From the NCBI GenBank assembly GCA_014238335.1, contig JABABI010000010.1, positions 50,592-114,591 on the forward strand: a stretch of DNA of 64,000 nucleotides, read 5' to 3'. Both the position numbers and the translations under genes were made by a program. The DNA comes from Fuerstiella sp. (lineage in GTDB: Bacteria > Planctomycetota > Planctomycetia > Planctomycetales > Planctomycetaceae). The notes below the pieces were generated by a model that did not search any database, was not told where the DNA came from, and saw only the letters and a list, made by a program, of their open reading frames with translations. Below, one piece after another: positions 48,809-57,529 of the stretch (the first letter of the stretch is position 1; each line of letters starts with the position of its first letter).

Positions 48809-49390
48809 CTACGGTGCGTCATTGAAGAACGCGTAGTCACCACCGTCTGCCCCGGCGTGGCATTCGATACAGTCCTTCGGTTTTCCGGCAAGTCTTGTAT
48901 TACCCATCGGTGTGGCCTTTTGATCGACCTTGCCATCGGCCAGATACTTGACCCAGTACCAGTCACCAGCGTCGGGATTGTAATTCGGCGTCTTGTACAT
49001 CACGGTCACGGCCATCAGCTTCTGACCGGTCGGGTCGTAATTCTCCTTGACGATGACCGAACCGTTCGGCAGTTCTACAGGTCGTCCCGCCGCTTTGCGG
49101 TTCAGATACATTTTCAGAATCGCTCCGGGCGGACTCTGTCCAGGATACAGACCATCTGTCTTTCCGGGTACCGGTGCCCATTGCTTGTAATGACTATCGC
49201 GCAGGTAACGCCAGAACTTATCTTCAAACGTCTGCGCCTGCTGAACGACCCGGCCGGACGAGCCCTGCGTCGAAAAGCCACGGTTAATGATCACATTTCC
49301 TCGTTAACTGGACTGACCAAACGCCGTTGTGGACAGATAAACGATGGCCGCAGCAACGATCGCGGCGCTGAACAAGCTTGGACGGAACAT
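48809..49390 (-). pseudogene. Cytochrome P460 family gene split by TAA after its signal peptide
   Basis: ATG 49390 opens a 28-codon signal peptide (FSAAIVAAAIVYLSTTAFG) that ends in TAA (49304-49306). The same frame continues through the mature cytochrome P460 domain to 48809. That part shows the family's features: HYKQWAPVPGKTDGLYPG, VKENYDP, GDWYWVKYL and the haem-binding CIECH near the end. A GTG at 49294 with GAGGAA just upstream could start a 161-aa version without signal. Because P460 needs export for haem attachment, the stop most likely silences the gene. Other readings are a sequencing error or translational restart. Confidence 0.6.
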
Positions 49391-49719
49391 AGACAAACCT
49401 CTCAATGAATGCGGCTACAGGATTCCAAAGCCGGGGCGAAGATCCGACAGTACCCGACGGTCTTCGCGGCGGATACATGAATGACTGGCAGAAGTCTTCC
49501 GCCCTTACAAAAACAATATGGGGAACATCAAAAACGTTTTCAGACAGACCCATGGCCCGGGGCTGGCCCCAATCAGACGTGAACGAACCGGAATGTCGAT
49601 GTGTGTGATTTCACAAACTGAGTAAGTTTTCGGGAATCCGATACGTCGCAGCCCCGTAACCGGTCAATGGCAGAGCCCTTCCTGCCCGTGTGTCGTCATC
49701 ATTCTCAGGAGTAAATTCG
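49391..49719. other. Divergent region, P460 gene / flavin oxidoreductase gene
   Basis: 329 bp between divergent genes. The only clear signal is the AGGAG ribosome site eight bases before the ATG at 49720, which decides that start. Promoters must be here but I cannot assign boxes. Confidence 0.4.
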
Positions 49720-51285
49720 ATGTCCAGCCTGCCGCAACTGCAACCCCTGGACCAGCACAATCAGTTACTGCAGTCGCACGTAGCGCCGCCGGAGTGGCAG
49801 AATCCGTCGCCGGAGGGCCGCTACAACCTGGTGGTGATCGGTGCGGGTCCTGCAGGACTTGTTGTCGCTGCCGGAGCTGCCGGACTGGGAGCAAGGGTTG
49901 CCTTAATTGAACGCGATTTAATGGGTGGCGATTGCCTGAATGTCGGCTGCGTGCCCTCCAAGGGAATTATCAGCGCTGCTCGGGCGGCAGCGGCCGTTCG
50001 CAATTCACAGGAATTCGGCATCGAAGTGCCGGACGGCTGGAATGTCGACTTCTCGAAAGCGATGGGACGTATGAGAGAGCTGCGGGCGGGGATGAGTCAT
50101 CACGATGCAGCAACTCGCTTTACGGAACTGGGCATCGACGTGTATTTCGGGGGGGGCAAATTCGTCAGCAACGACACCGTGGAAGTAAAGGACCAGCAGC
50201 TGAAGTTCAAACGAGCTGTTATCTGCACAGGGGCTCGGGCAGCCGATCTTCCCATTCCTGGTCTGCAGAACGTGGGAGCTCTGACAAACGAAACGCTGTT
50301 CTCCCTAACCGAATTGCCGGCACGGATGGCCGTTATTGGCGGCGGCCCGATCGGCAGTGAGATGGCTCAAAGTTTTGCTCGCTTCGGCTGCAAAGTCACT
50401 CACATCGAAAAGGCGGCCCACATTTTACCTCGTGAGGATTCCGACGCGGCGTTGGTGGTGCAGAAGGCCATGCAACGCGATGGCATCCAATTTGTCATGA
50501 ACGCTCAGACGACACGTATGGAAAAACGTAGCCATGAAACGGTCGTCGTGTACGAACAGGACGGCAAGGAACACGAAGTTGTTGTGGACAAGGTGCTGGT
50601 GGGCATTGGCCGCACGCCCAACTTAGACGGACTTGGTCTGGAAGCTGTCGGTGTACAATACGATTCCCGCTGTGGGGTCGAGGTCAATGAACGTCTACAA
50701 ACGACCCACCCAATGATCTACGCCGCGGGTGACGTCTGCTCACGGTACAAGTTCACACACACCGCAGACTTTATGGCTCGCATTGTGATTCAGAACACAT
50801 TGTTCAAGGGGCGAGCCAAAGCAAGTGCTTTGACCGTTCCGTGGTGCACATACACGTCTCCGGAATTGGCGCACGTCGGCATGGGGGCGAAAGAAGCGGC
50901 TGCCCACGGCATCGAAATCGACACCTACACCGTCGAAATGAAGGACATCGACCGCGCCATTCTGGAAGCGGATACGGACGGATTTGTCCGAGCCCACGTA
51001 AGAAAAGGTACAGACGAAATCGTCGGGGCCACGATCGTGGCCGCAAACGCCGGAGAAATGATCAACGAAATCACTCTGGCAATGACGGTGAACAGCAGAA
51101 TTCCAAAGTGGAAGAAGACGCTGCGGCTGGCAAAAGGCGTTGGCCTGTCGACCATCGGAACGACTATTCACCCGTATCCGACGCAGGCCGAAGCCATCCG
51201 AAAACTCGGCGACCAATACAGCCGCACTCGGCTGACCCCATTCGTGCAGAAACTGTTCGCCAAATGGCTGGCGTGGACACGGTAA
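49720..51285 (+). CDS. FAD-dependent pyridine nucleotide-disulfide oxidoreductase
   Basis: 521 aa from ATG 49720, which has an excellent AGGAG site; the frame is open 30 bases further. After a 40-residue lead come the FAD loop VVIGAGPAGLVVAAGAA, the redox-active disulfide GGDCLNVGCVPSK, the NAD(P) loop AVIGGGPIGSEMAQ, the second FAD motif YAAGDVC, and near the C-terminus the active-base motif IHPYPTQAE. It belongs with dihydrolipoamide dehydrogenase, glutathione reductase and mercuric reductase. The vicinal C-terminal Cys pair and N-terminal metal-binding domain of MerA are absent, so mercuric reductase is unlikely. Substrate unknown. A 6-bp hairpin without T run lies after the stop (51294-51310). 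Confidence 0.9.
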   Translation: MSSLPQLQPLDQHNQLLQSHVAPPEWQNPSPEGRYNLVVIGAGPAGLVVAAGAAGLGARVALIERDLMGGDCLNVGCVPSKGIISAARAAAAVRNSQEFGIEVPDGWNVDFSKAMGRMRELRAGMSHHDAATRFTELGIDVYFGGGKFVSNDTVEVKDQQLKFKRAVICTGARAADLPIPGLQNVGALTNETLFSLTELPARMAVIGGGPIGSEMAQSFARFGCKVTHIEKAAHILPREDSDAALVVQKAMQRDGIQFVMNAQTTRMEKRSHETVVVYEQDGKEHEVVVDKVLVGIGRTPNLDGLGLEAVGVQYDSRCGVEVNERLQTTHPMIYAAGDVCSRYKFTHTADFMARIVIQNTLFKGRAKASALTVPWCTYTSPELAHVGMGAKEAAAHGIEIDTYTVEMKDIDRAILEADTDGFVRAHVRKGTDEIVGATIVAANAGEMINEITLAMTVNSRIPKWKKTLRLAKGVGLSTIGTTIHPYPTQAEAIRKLGDQYSRTRLTPFVQKLFAKWLAWTR

Positions 51286-51585
51286 AAGTCGCTTCAGCGC
51301 ATTACGCTGACTTGCGGCCGCGGCGAAACTGTTGCCGCCTAACAGAGTCGCTTTGTCACGAGCCCCACGAGGCATCTTTTCGACAACTGCTCTAATCAAC
51401 CATCCCGCCTCCGCGGATACACCAAAGCAGGGCGAATCAGACGGAACGCCACTCCGGCATCCAAGAAAACCGATTCCCGTTCTCTGTAGTGCGGACAGAC
51501 GGACTGACGGAACGAAACACAGCAGGCAGGCAGGCTGCCTGCACTAAGGCGATAATCACCCCTTCGCCATTCCCTCACGTCCGTA

Positions 51586-52476
51586 TCAGACCTTCCAGTC
51601 GTAATCCGCCTGCTTGCGAAACCCTTCAATCCGGATTGTGCCACCCGCGGCAATCTCCATCATGGAAAAAGCGTTGTTGTTTGCGCCCGATCCTTCCACC
51701 ATCGCGACCAGTGTGCAGTAGTGAATGCCGCCGATCTCGTTGTGGTCGTTCTTATGACTGTGCCCCTGCAAAACGGCCAGTACTCGGCCGGACTCTTCGA
51801 ACACCTTGCGCACGCTGTCGGCGTTTTTGACGCCGTAGTGATTGCTGACGTCGAGCCGCTGGTGTGCAAACACGACGGTCTTCTTTTTTGTGCCGTTCAG
51901 ATTCGCTTTCAGCCACTCCAGCTCGGCAGCAGGAATGTTGGGATCGGTCCACTCAAAATTCTTTCGGCCATACGGCGTGCCGTCGCTGCGGAAGCAGGAG
52001 TCCAGCACAATGAAATGAAAATCGCCAACGTCAAACGAATAATACGATTCCGGTTGTTCGACGACGTCAAGAAACTCTCGCTTGTTCAGCGTATACACGC
52101 AGTGATTGCCCAGAACGTGATGACGGTGACCGCAGATTGGCAGGAACTCTTTGTTGATTCGTTTCAGGTAGCCGAGTTCTGCGTCAACAGAATCGGCGGC
52201 GTCGATAAAGTCTCCCAGTTCCACGATGAAATCAGGTTGGTTCCCCGAAAACTTAGCTGCGGCTTCCGCCAGTTTGTCCGGTGTCTCCCGATAATGGCGG
52301 CTACCGGCTGGTGGCTTGTCCGCATAATGCAGGTCTGTCACCAATCCCACTCGGAGCACAGACTCCTGCTGGTCGGCAAGGACTGACGAAGAATCCACAG
52401 TGGCCAGCAGAAGCGTGCCGTTCCGTAAAAAAGCACGTCGGCTGAGATTGGTTATCGATTCGAAGTCCGTGTGCAT
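51586..52476 (-). CDS. Metallophosphoesterase with twin-arginine signal
   Basis: 296 aa. A Tat-type signal (SRRAFLRNGTLLLATV) precedes a calcineurin-like phosphoesterase. The metal ligands are clear: Asp/His in LVTDLHY, GDFID, the GNHC motif, His in VFAHQRLD and the pair in LQGHSHKND. Members are phosphodiesterases or phosphatases. It lies upstream of the truncated sulfatase gene on the same strand (24 bp from its stop), so they may once have formed an operon. Exported; substrate unknown. Confidence 0.88.
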   Translation of the reverse strand: MHTDFESITNLSRRAFLRNGTLLLATVDSSSVLADQQESVLRVGLVTDLHYADKPPAGSRHYRETPDKLAEAAAKFSGNQPDFIVELGDFIDAADSVDAELGYLKRINKEFLPICGHRHHVLGNHCVYTLNKREFLDVVEQPESYYSFDVGDFHFIVLDSCFRSDGTPYGRKNFEWTDPNIPAAELEWLKANLNGTKKKTVVFAHQRLDVSNHYGVKNADSVRKVFEESGRVLAVLQGHSHKNDHNEIGGIHYCTLVAMVEGSGANNNAFSMMEIAAGGTIRIEGFRKQADYDWKV

Positions 52477-52500
52477 GGTCTCACCATCATTGAGGGGCGT

Positions 52501-53457
52501 TCAATTCCTGCCACTCACTTTAATTTGATGCAGCTGCTTTGTCACTTGGTTGACGACCTGCTGCCTGAATTCCAAAACGTTGACGTTCTCATCCGGATCA
52601 GCAGCGTGATCATAGAGCAGCGCGGACGTCCGTTTTCCTGCAGCATCTGAGTATTCGGCAAACCGAAATTTTTCTGTGCGAATCGTGTCGCTCTTCTGGA
52701 AACGCCCGTCCGCTGCCGTTTTCCAGTCTGCCTGCGAGTCTTTCATCAATCCGGCGAAGCTGCGTCCCTGCAGATGGTCAGGAGATTTCAGCCCGGAAAG
52801 TTCACACAGTGTCGGATCCAGGTCGATGGGCTCCACCAGTCCCGGCCCTCGCTGACCGCCTTTGATTCCGGAAGCACGCACGATCAGCGGAATCTGCATC
52901 GACGTCTCGTAACAGCTGTGTTTGCACCAGAGTGCGTGCTCACCCAGATTCCAGCCGTGGTCACCCCACAGGACAACGATGGTGTTTTCGGAAAGTTGCA
53001 GCTGGTTGACTTCATCAAGCAGCCTGTCGATCTGAGCATCCGTGTAGCTGACACAGGCGTAATATCCGTGGATCAGATTCCGCGCAGTTTCATCGAAAAC
53101 CGGACCTCTGGCCGGCATATGTACGAAGTTCACCGGATGAATGGATGGATTCTTTCGGTGCGTCCTGGGGGCGTGGTAGTGGTCTGGAAGTTCGATCTGA
53201 TCGCGGTCTTTCAATTTGCGGAGTTCGACGTCGGCACGTTCCGCCAGTAGACCGTCGGCATAGACACCGTCCGGGACGTCAGCCGATTCCCATGCCGGTC
53301 CGCGTTTCCTCTTCTTCAGCTTCTGCCCCTCCAGATACAACCTGTGGTTTTCCGGAAGGCGGTGCCATGGGTTTCGCGGAGGCTGTCATGCTGGTGCGGT
53401 TGGGCTCCGTAGCATGGACGGAAGAAAAAAAGCGACAGCCAGTGGTAATCGCAGCAT
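52501..53457 (-). pseudogene. Remnant of an iduronate-2-sulfatase-like gene
   Basis: ATG 53457 begins a 23-codon signal-peptide-like ORF (RLPLAVAFFLPSML) that ends in TGA at 53386-53388. The same frame then carries the C-terminal half of a sulfatase of the iduronate-2-sulfatase type to 52501: RLPENHRL, RGPAWESADVPDGVYADG, IVVLWGDHGWNLGEHALW and VEPIDLDPTLCELSGL. The catalytic N-terminal half, with the formylglycine Cys and Ca2+ Asp pair, is missing, and I find no trace of it nearby. So there are two lesions: an internal deletion of perhaps 130-170 codons and an in-frame stop. A TTG at 53340 could start a 279-aa fragment. Not expected to be an active sulfatase. Confidence 0.7.
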
Positions 53458-53784
53458 AATCGTCAATCGTCGTTCCAGTGCCGTCCGCAAGCAGCGGTTG
53501 TATTCGAAGTCCGTTCTCCTGGCCGACGTCGTGACAACACGTGATACGATTCGTCGCCAACATCGATATTGAACTGTACGTTCGCGTGCCGTGTGATGGG
53601 AAGTCAATGGAGCGAGGAGTTCGGGTGCAGTCACAGATTGTGGTTTTCGACCGTAAGATGGGACCATCATCCCGTCGAGTCCTTCGATTCAGATAGGGGC
53701 AATGATCCCAAGCTGCGTGGCCACTAAACTTCGCAACCATTCACTACTACACCCGAGACTTCCGAAATGCGTTCAGGCCGACAC
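53458..53784. other. Intergenic region before the sulfatase remnant
   Basis: 327 bp between the sulfatase remnant and the nitroreductase gene. I searched it for the lost sulfatase N-terminus (formylglycine motif, Ca2+ Asp pair) in all frames and saw neither. No other feature was found. Confidence 0.4.
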
Positions 53785-54402
53785 TCAGGCGTCAGACGAC
53801 CAGACAACTTTTTCTTCCACGGGGGAACGTGTCCCGATCGGCCAGTCTGAGCTTAAGTAGCCCAAGTAGAACAGCCCGAGAATTCGATCGTAGGTACTGA
53901 GTCCCAGGTGTTTTCGCAGCTGATCGCTGCAGATCGCTTTTCCGGAAGACCAGTATCCCGCAACCCCCATCGCGGTAGCCGTCAGATGCAGATTCTGGAC
54001 AGCGCACGCCACCGCTTCGATCTCTTCCACTTCGGGAATCTTCTCAGACACCTGACGCTTCATGGCGATCACAATCAGGTGCGACGACCGTTCTGCATTG
54101 GAAACCAGCTTCGCGGCTTTAGCTGGCTTGAACGATTCCGGAGGAGTGATCTGGTGGTAAATCTCGGCCAGTAGCTTTCCCAGCGTCGATCTTTCACTAC
54201 CCGTGAACACAAAGAACCGCCACGGTTCGGTCATGCCATGAGTCGGTGCCCAGTTGGCATTGCGGAGCATTTGCCAGACGAGCGCGTCCTCGACGCGATG
54301 ATCAGAAAAGTCAACGGGCTTGATCGACCGGCGTGATTCAATGAGTTTCGTAACGATATTAAGCGGGGAAGCATCGGCATCTGCGGTATTTTTATTCGTC
54401 AT
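53785..54402 (-). CDS. Nitroreductase-family flavoprotein
   Basis: 205 aa. The FMN-binding N-terminus reads ESRRSIKPVDF, followed by NANWAPTHGMTEPWRFFVF, and later the family segment AVACAVQNLHLTATAMGVAGYWSSG. This matches short bacterial nitroreductases of the YdjA type (about 185-205 aa). These use NAD(P)H to reduce nitro-groups or quinones; physiological substrate unknown. Cytoplasmic, no signal peptide. It is transcribed away from the RRM gene, so both promoters lie in the 421 bp between. Confidence 0.88.
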   Translation of the reverse strand: MTNKNTADADASPLNIVTKLIESRRSIKPVDFSDHRVEDALVWQMLRNANWAPTHGMTEPWRFFVFTGSERSTLGKLLAEIYHQITPPESFKPAKAAKLVSNAERSSHLIVIAMKRQVSEKIPEVEEIEAVACAVQNLHLTATAMGVAGYWSSGKAICSDQLRKHLGLSTYDRILGLFYLGYLSSDWPIGTRSPVEEKVVWSSDA

Positions 54403-54823
54403 TGGAATAGTGTCTGGCCGGGTGTTGGAATCATTTCTGCAGCGAGAAACTGTCAGAAAAGAAAATTTTGAAAAAAAACAGACTGATGGAGTAAGGGCGT
54501 ACTCCGTATTGCCAAGCTGAGCGACAAATCTTAGATTATAAACAAGCTGGGACGTTAAGAATTTCCTGATATGAGTTCCATGCCGATCTCCTTCTGCTTT
54601 CTGCTGCTGGTTCGTCGGCTCATCTTTGCGTTACTCAGCATGTCTGTCCATGACAGTCGTGATGCAGGTAACCTCCAAATGACGAATGCCATCGAGGCAA
54701 TCGGTTAGCTTTCTGGCATAGTCGACGATCGACTGGTTGTGTCATAGGAATTGGTGTTTTACTGCTGCCGTTGTTGGGGTAGTACTTCTGTGTTTTTTGC
54801 GCTGTGAAGCTCGGGGTGAGTAG
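54403..54823. other. Long leader and promoter region of the RRM gene
   Basis: 421 bp between the divergent nitroreductase and RRM genes. A 6-bp hairpin (GGAGTA and TACTCC, 54488-54505) is the only clear structure; it may belong to either promoter. The stretch before the RRM gene is AT-richer than its surroundings. A long 5' leader for an RNA-binding protein gene would fit autoregulation, but that is inference. Confidence 0.4.
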
Positions 54824-55123
54824 ATGAGTAAGAACATTTTTGTTGGGAGCCTCGCATGGGGGACCACATCGGAAGGCCTTGAACAAGCCTTCGCACAGTT
54901 CGGAACAGTGACCTCGGCAAAGGTCATCTCCGATCGTGAAACCGGACGTTCGAAGGGATTCGGGTTCGTCGAAATGGACTCAGGCGGGGATGAAGCGATT
55001 GACGCGTTGAATGGATCGGATCTTGACGGACGTCAAATCGTGGTCAACGAAGCAAGACCTCGCGAACCGCGTCGCAGTGGTGGTGGTTACGGCGGAGGCG
55101 GCGGAGGCGGCGGACGATATTAA
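54824..55123 (+). CDS. Glycine-rich RRM RNA-binding protein
   Basis: 99 aa. One RNA-recognition motif (about 3-78) with RNP2 IFVGSL and RNP1 KGFGFVEM, then a Gly/Arg-rich tail (SGGGYGGGGGGGGRY). A GGGGTGAG ribosome site precedes the ATG. This matches the bacterial and plant glycine-rich RRM proteins; bacterial members (for example the cyanobacterial Rbp family) respond to cold in some organisms. It binds RNA in the cytoplasm. It is monocistronic, with a clear intrinsic terminator downstream at 55169-55199. Confidence 0.93.
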   Translation: MSKNIFVGSLAWGTTSEGLEQAFAQFGTVTSAKVISDRETGRSKGFGFVEMDSGGDEAIDALNGSDLDGRQIVVNEARPREPRRSGGGYGGGGGGGGRY

Positions 55124-55168
55124 TATCGATCGCAGACGCTCCTTGGTCTGCCCCGTAAGGAAACACGA

Positions 55169-55199
55169 GCGGCAAGGTCACGACTTTGCCGCTTTCTTT
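55169..55199 (+). terminator. Intrinsic terminator of the RRM gene
   Basis: A 9-bp stem with one G-T pair (GCGGCAAGG / CTTTGCCGC, loop TCACGA) followed by TTTCTTT, 45 bases past the RRM stop codon. Typical rho-independent terminator. Confidence 0.85.
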
Positions 55200-55514
55200 A
55201 TGCGCACGCTGTGCTCCGCAGACAAAAAGCCAATCCTCAGGTGTCTGATGAACCATCGAGTCGAGAGAACAACGACGTCGTGTCACACAGCCAATAGTTG
55301 ATTGCAGCGTCGGTACACAACCTATCTTCTTGTAACATGTACGTGCCAGCGCGCGCCCGATGAGCCAGGCGATTCAGATTGTGATAGGGTGCCAGCCAAA
55401 CCTTCGGAAGCAAGCGTGCAGGTCGCACGTGACAATTCGGTTCTTTCTGAGTCCTTCCAAGAAATCATCAATCCGTTATGATCGCATCTTTGCTGCGACA
55501 GACGGGAGCGGACA
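55200..55514. other. Intergenic region before the membrane propeller gene
   Basis: 315 bp between the RRM terminator and the propeller gene; it should hold the promoter of the latter. No conserved ORF or repeat was recognised. Confidence 0.35.
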
Positions 55515-57488
55515 ATGCAGTTTCCAGGCAGCATCTTTGATCGACCGGCAGTCCGTCCGGCATTGGGATGTTGCCTGAGTATCCTGTTGCTGGCCGTTGG
55601 AAAAAACGGCTGTGCCGATGATGGCTGGCCGTTCGTTCGCGGTCCGGCTTACAACGGCCATTCTTCGGAAACCGATCTGGCAGACGAGTGGCCGGCCGAA
55701 GGCCCGCCTGTTCTGTGGACCAGAAAACTGGGCCAGGGATATTCGGCCTTTGTGGCGACCGGAGATCGTGTCTTCACCCAGGGACAAAACGTAACCGGGC
55801 AATATGTTTACTGCCTGCAGGCAGACACTGGTGAAACCGTTTGGGAGTATCGATACGACTGGCCATACGAAGCGGCGGGCGTCTATCCAGGTCCACGATC
55901 CACGCCCACGCTGTCCAACGGGCGACTGTTCTTCACGTCACCGGATGGCCTGCTTTGTTGTCTTGATCAATCCTCGGGAGACAGAATCTGGTCGAAGGAT
56001 TTGCTGAAAACGTACGGGATTGAAGGCTGTGATTTCGGGTACGCCTGCTCACCAACAGTCACTGACAACATGGTGATCCTTCCGGTCGGCGGCGTAAACG
56101 CAGGCGTCGTTGCCTTCGCATCGGAAACCGGTGCTGAAGTCTGGACGTCGACCAGTGAACCGGCAAGTTACACTCCGGCGTATCCCATCGAGGTCAACGG
56201 CGCCGCCCTCATCGTCTGTTACATGCAGAATTCGCTGCTGATTCTGCATCGACATGACGGTCAACTGATTCATCAGATGGACCTTTCACACGGATACGAC
56301 GAACACTCTGCCTGGCCAATCTACGATGAGCCGAACCTGTGGATCTCCGGCCCATTCCGATCCGGCAGCCAACTTGTGGACGTGTCAGTCGAGGAGCCGC
56401 AGACTGTCTGGCGGTCAATGACAATGTCAAATGACGTCTGTTCCAGCGCCCTTGTCGACGACCATCTATACGGTTTCGACATCTTTGACGTGCAGTCGAA
56501 GACACATCGGCCGTCCCGCGGAATCTTTCGCTGTGTCGACTTTCACACGGGCGAAGAAAAATGGAGCAATGGAACGGGACGACCGCGTCGAACGTCCAAT
56601 GCAGAAGAGTTTGCCAGCGACATAGGGCAGGCAGGCATCATCGCCGCAGACGGGAAACTCATCATTCTGAACGAACTGGGCGAACTGATACTGCTGAAGA
56701 CCGACCCGCAGCTGTGCGTTGAACTGGCGCGGTGTACGGTATTGGGCGGCGAGTTAACGTGGACGCCACCTTGTCTGTGCAACGGCCGAATCTACGTCCG
56801 CAATCACTCGACAGCCGTCTGCGTTTACGTGGGACAGCCGACGAACCTGAAGATCGAAGGAACACTCCGAGCCGGCGAACTGTCGCAGAAACAGTACCGC
56901 AACCTGGCAGCCATCGTGTTGGCGGTCGAGCCTGAGTACGCCTTCGACGTCCCGCACGCTCAGTGGTTGATTCAATGGTTCGCCGCAGGCATCGCATTGA
57001 TCGCCCTCAGTAAGTTGTCAGCAGCCTATACCAGAAGAACGCTGGGCGCGAGTCCAGGCAGCCCGTGGATTGAACTTGTCCTGCTGTGCGTTCCGGGAGC
57101 GCTGGGCACAACGGTTCTTGGACACCTCACAAACGAATTCATTTTCACCTGGCCCGTGTGCCTTTACGCCGCCTTTGAATTCGTTGGTACGCCAGGTGCG
57201 GCTGCAAAGACAGAAAGTAGGTCAGCCGTCATCTTTCTCAGACGGCGATTGCCTCTGTTCATCTTTCTCTGCATCTGCATGGCCTACTTTCTGGCATGCC
57301 GACGCCTGAGTCTCGTCTTCGAATGGGCGTTCCTCGCAGGTTTCCCTGGCGCTATGCCGGCAGTGTGGCTGCTGCGACGAATGCAAACACGCGTAAACCG
57401 CATGCCGGTTGCTGAAGTCTTCATTTCGTGCGTCGGTTTCGCCGGTTTCTTTGCTGCTACCGCTGGCTTCCTGAGATTTCGCTATTAG
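55515..57488 (+). CDS. PQQ-like propeller protein with C-terminal membrane domain
   Basis: 657 aa. After an N-terminal signal or anchor (ALGCCLSILLLAVGKNGCA) comes a PQQ-like propeller (about 38-450), starting WPFVRGPAYNGHS and with blades such as TGETVWEY, SGDRIWSK, TGAEVW, TGEEKW. The C-terminal third (about 490-657) has five or six hydrophobic helices (for example WLIQWFAAGIALIALSKL, PLFIFLCICMAYFLACRR, CVGFAGFFAATAGFL). So it is a propeller fixed to the inner membrane and facing the periplasm. Other propeller proteins in the window lack the helices. Function unknown. A DapA-like gene follows 41 bp downstream. Confidence 0.82.
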   Translation: MQFPGSIFDRPAVRPALGCCLSILLLAVGKNGCADDGWPFVRGPAYNGHSSETDLADEWPAEGPPVLWTRKLGQGYSAFVATGDRVFTQGQNVTGQYVYCLQADTGETVWEYRYDWPYEAAGVYPGPRSTPTLSNGRLFFTSPDGLLCCLDQSSGDRIWSKDLLKTYGIEGCDFGYACSPTVTDNMVILPVGGVNAGVVAFASETGAEVWTSTSEPASYTPAYPIEVNGAALIVCYMQNSLLILHRHDGQLIHQMDLSHGYDEHSAWPIYDEPNLWISGPFRSGSQLVDVSVEEPQTVWRSMTMSNDVCSSALVDDHLYGFDIFDVQSKTHRPSRGIFRCVDFHTGEEKWSNGTGRPRRTSNAEEFASDIGQAGIIAADGKLIILNELGELILLKTDPQLCVELARCTVLGGELTWTPPCLCNGRIYVRNHSTAVCVYVGQPTNLKIEGTLRAGELSQKQYRNLAAIVLAVEPEYAFDVPHAQWLIQWFAAGIALIALSKLSAAYTRRTLGASPGSPWIELVLLCVPGALGTTVLGHLTNEFIFTWPVCLYAAFEFVGTPGAAAKTESRSAVIFLRRRLPLFIFLCICMAYFLACRRLSLVFEWAFLAGFPGAMPAVWLLRRMQTRVNRMPVAEVFISCVGFAGFFAATAGFLRFRY

Positions 57489-57529
57489 TCTGTCTGTTTT
57501 GCAGTGCCTAGCTGATCAACACGAGCCCA

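Noticed and set aside
49720..51285. Mercuric reductase
   Set aside because: No N-terminal metal-binding domain and no C-terminal Cys pair; only the general disulfide oxidoreductase family is supported.
53279..53740. Minus-strand frame of 153 codons covering the sulfatase signal-peptide region
   Set aside because: It is in a different frame from both the signal peptide and the sulfatase body and has no family features.
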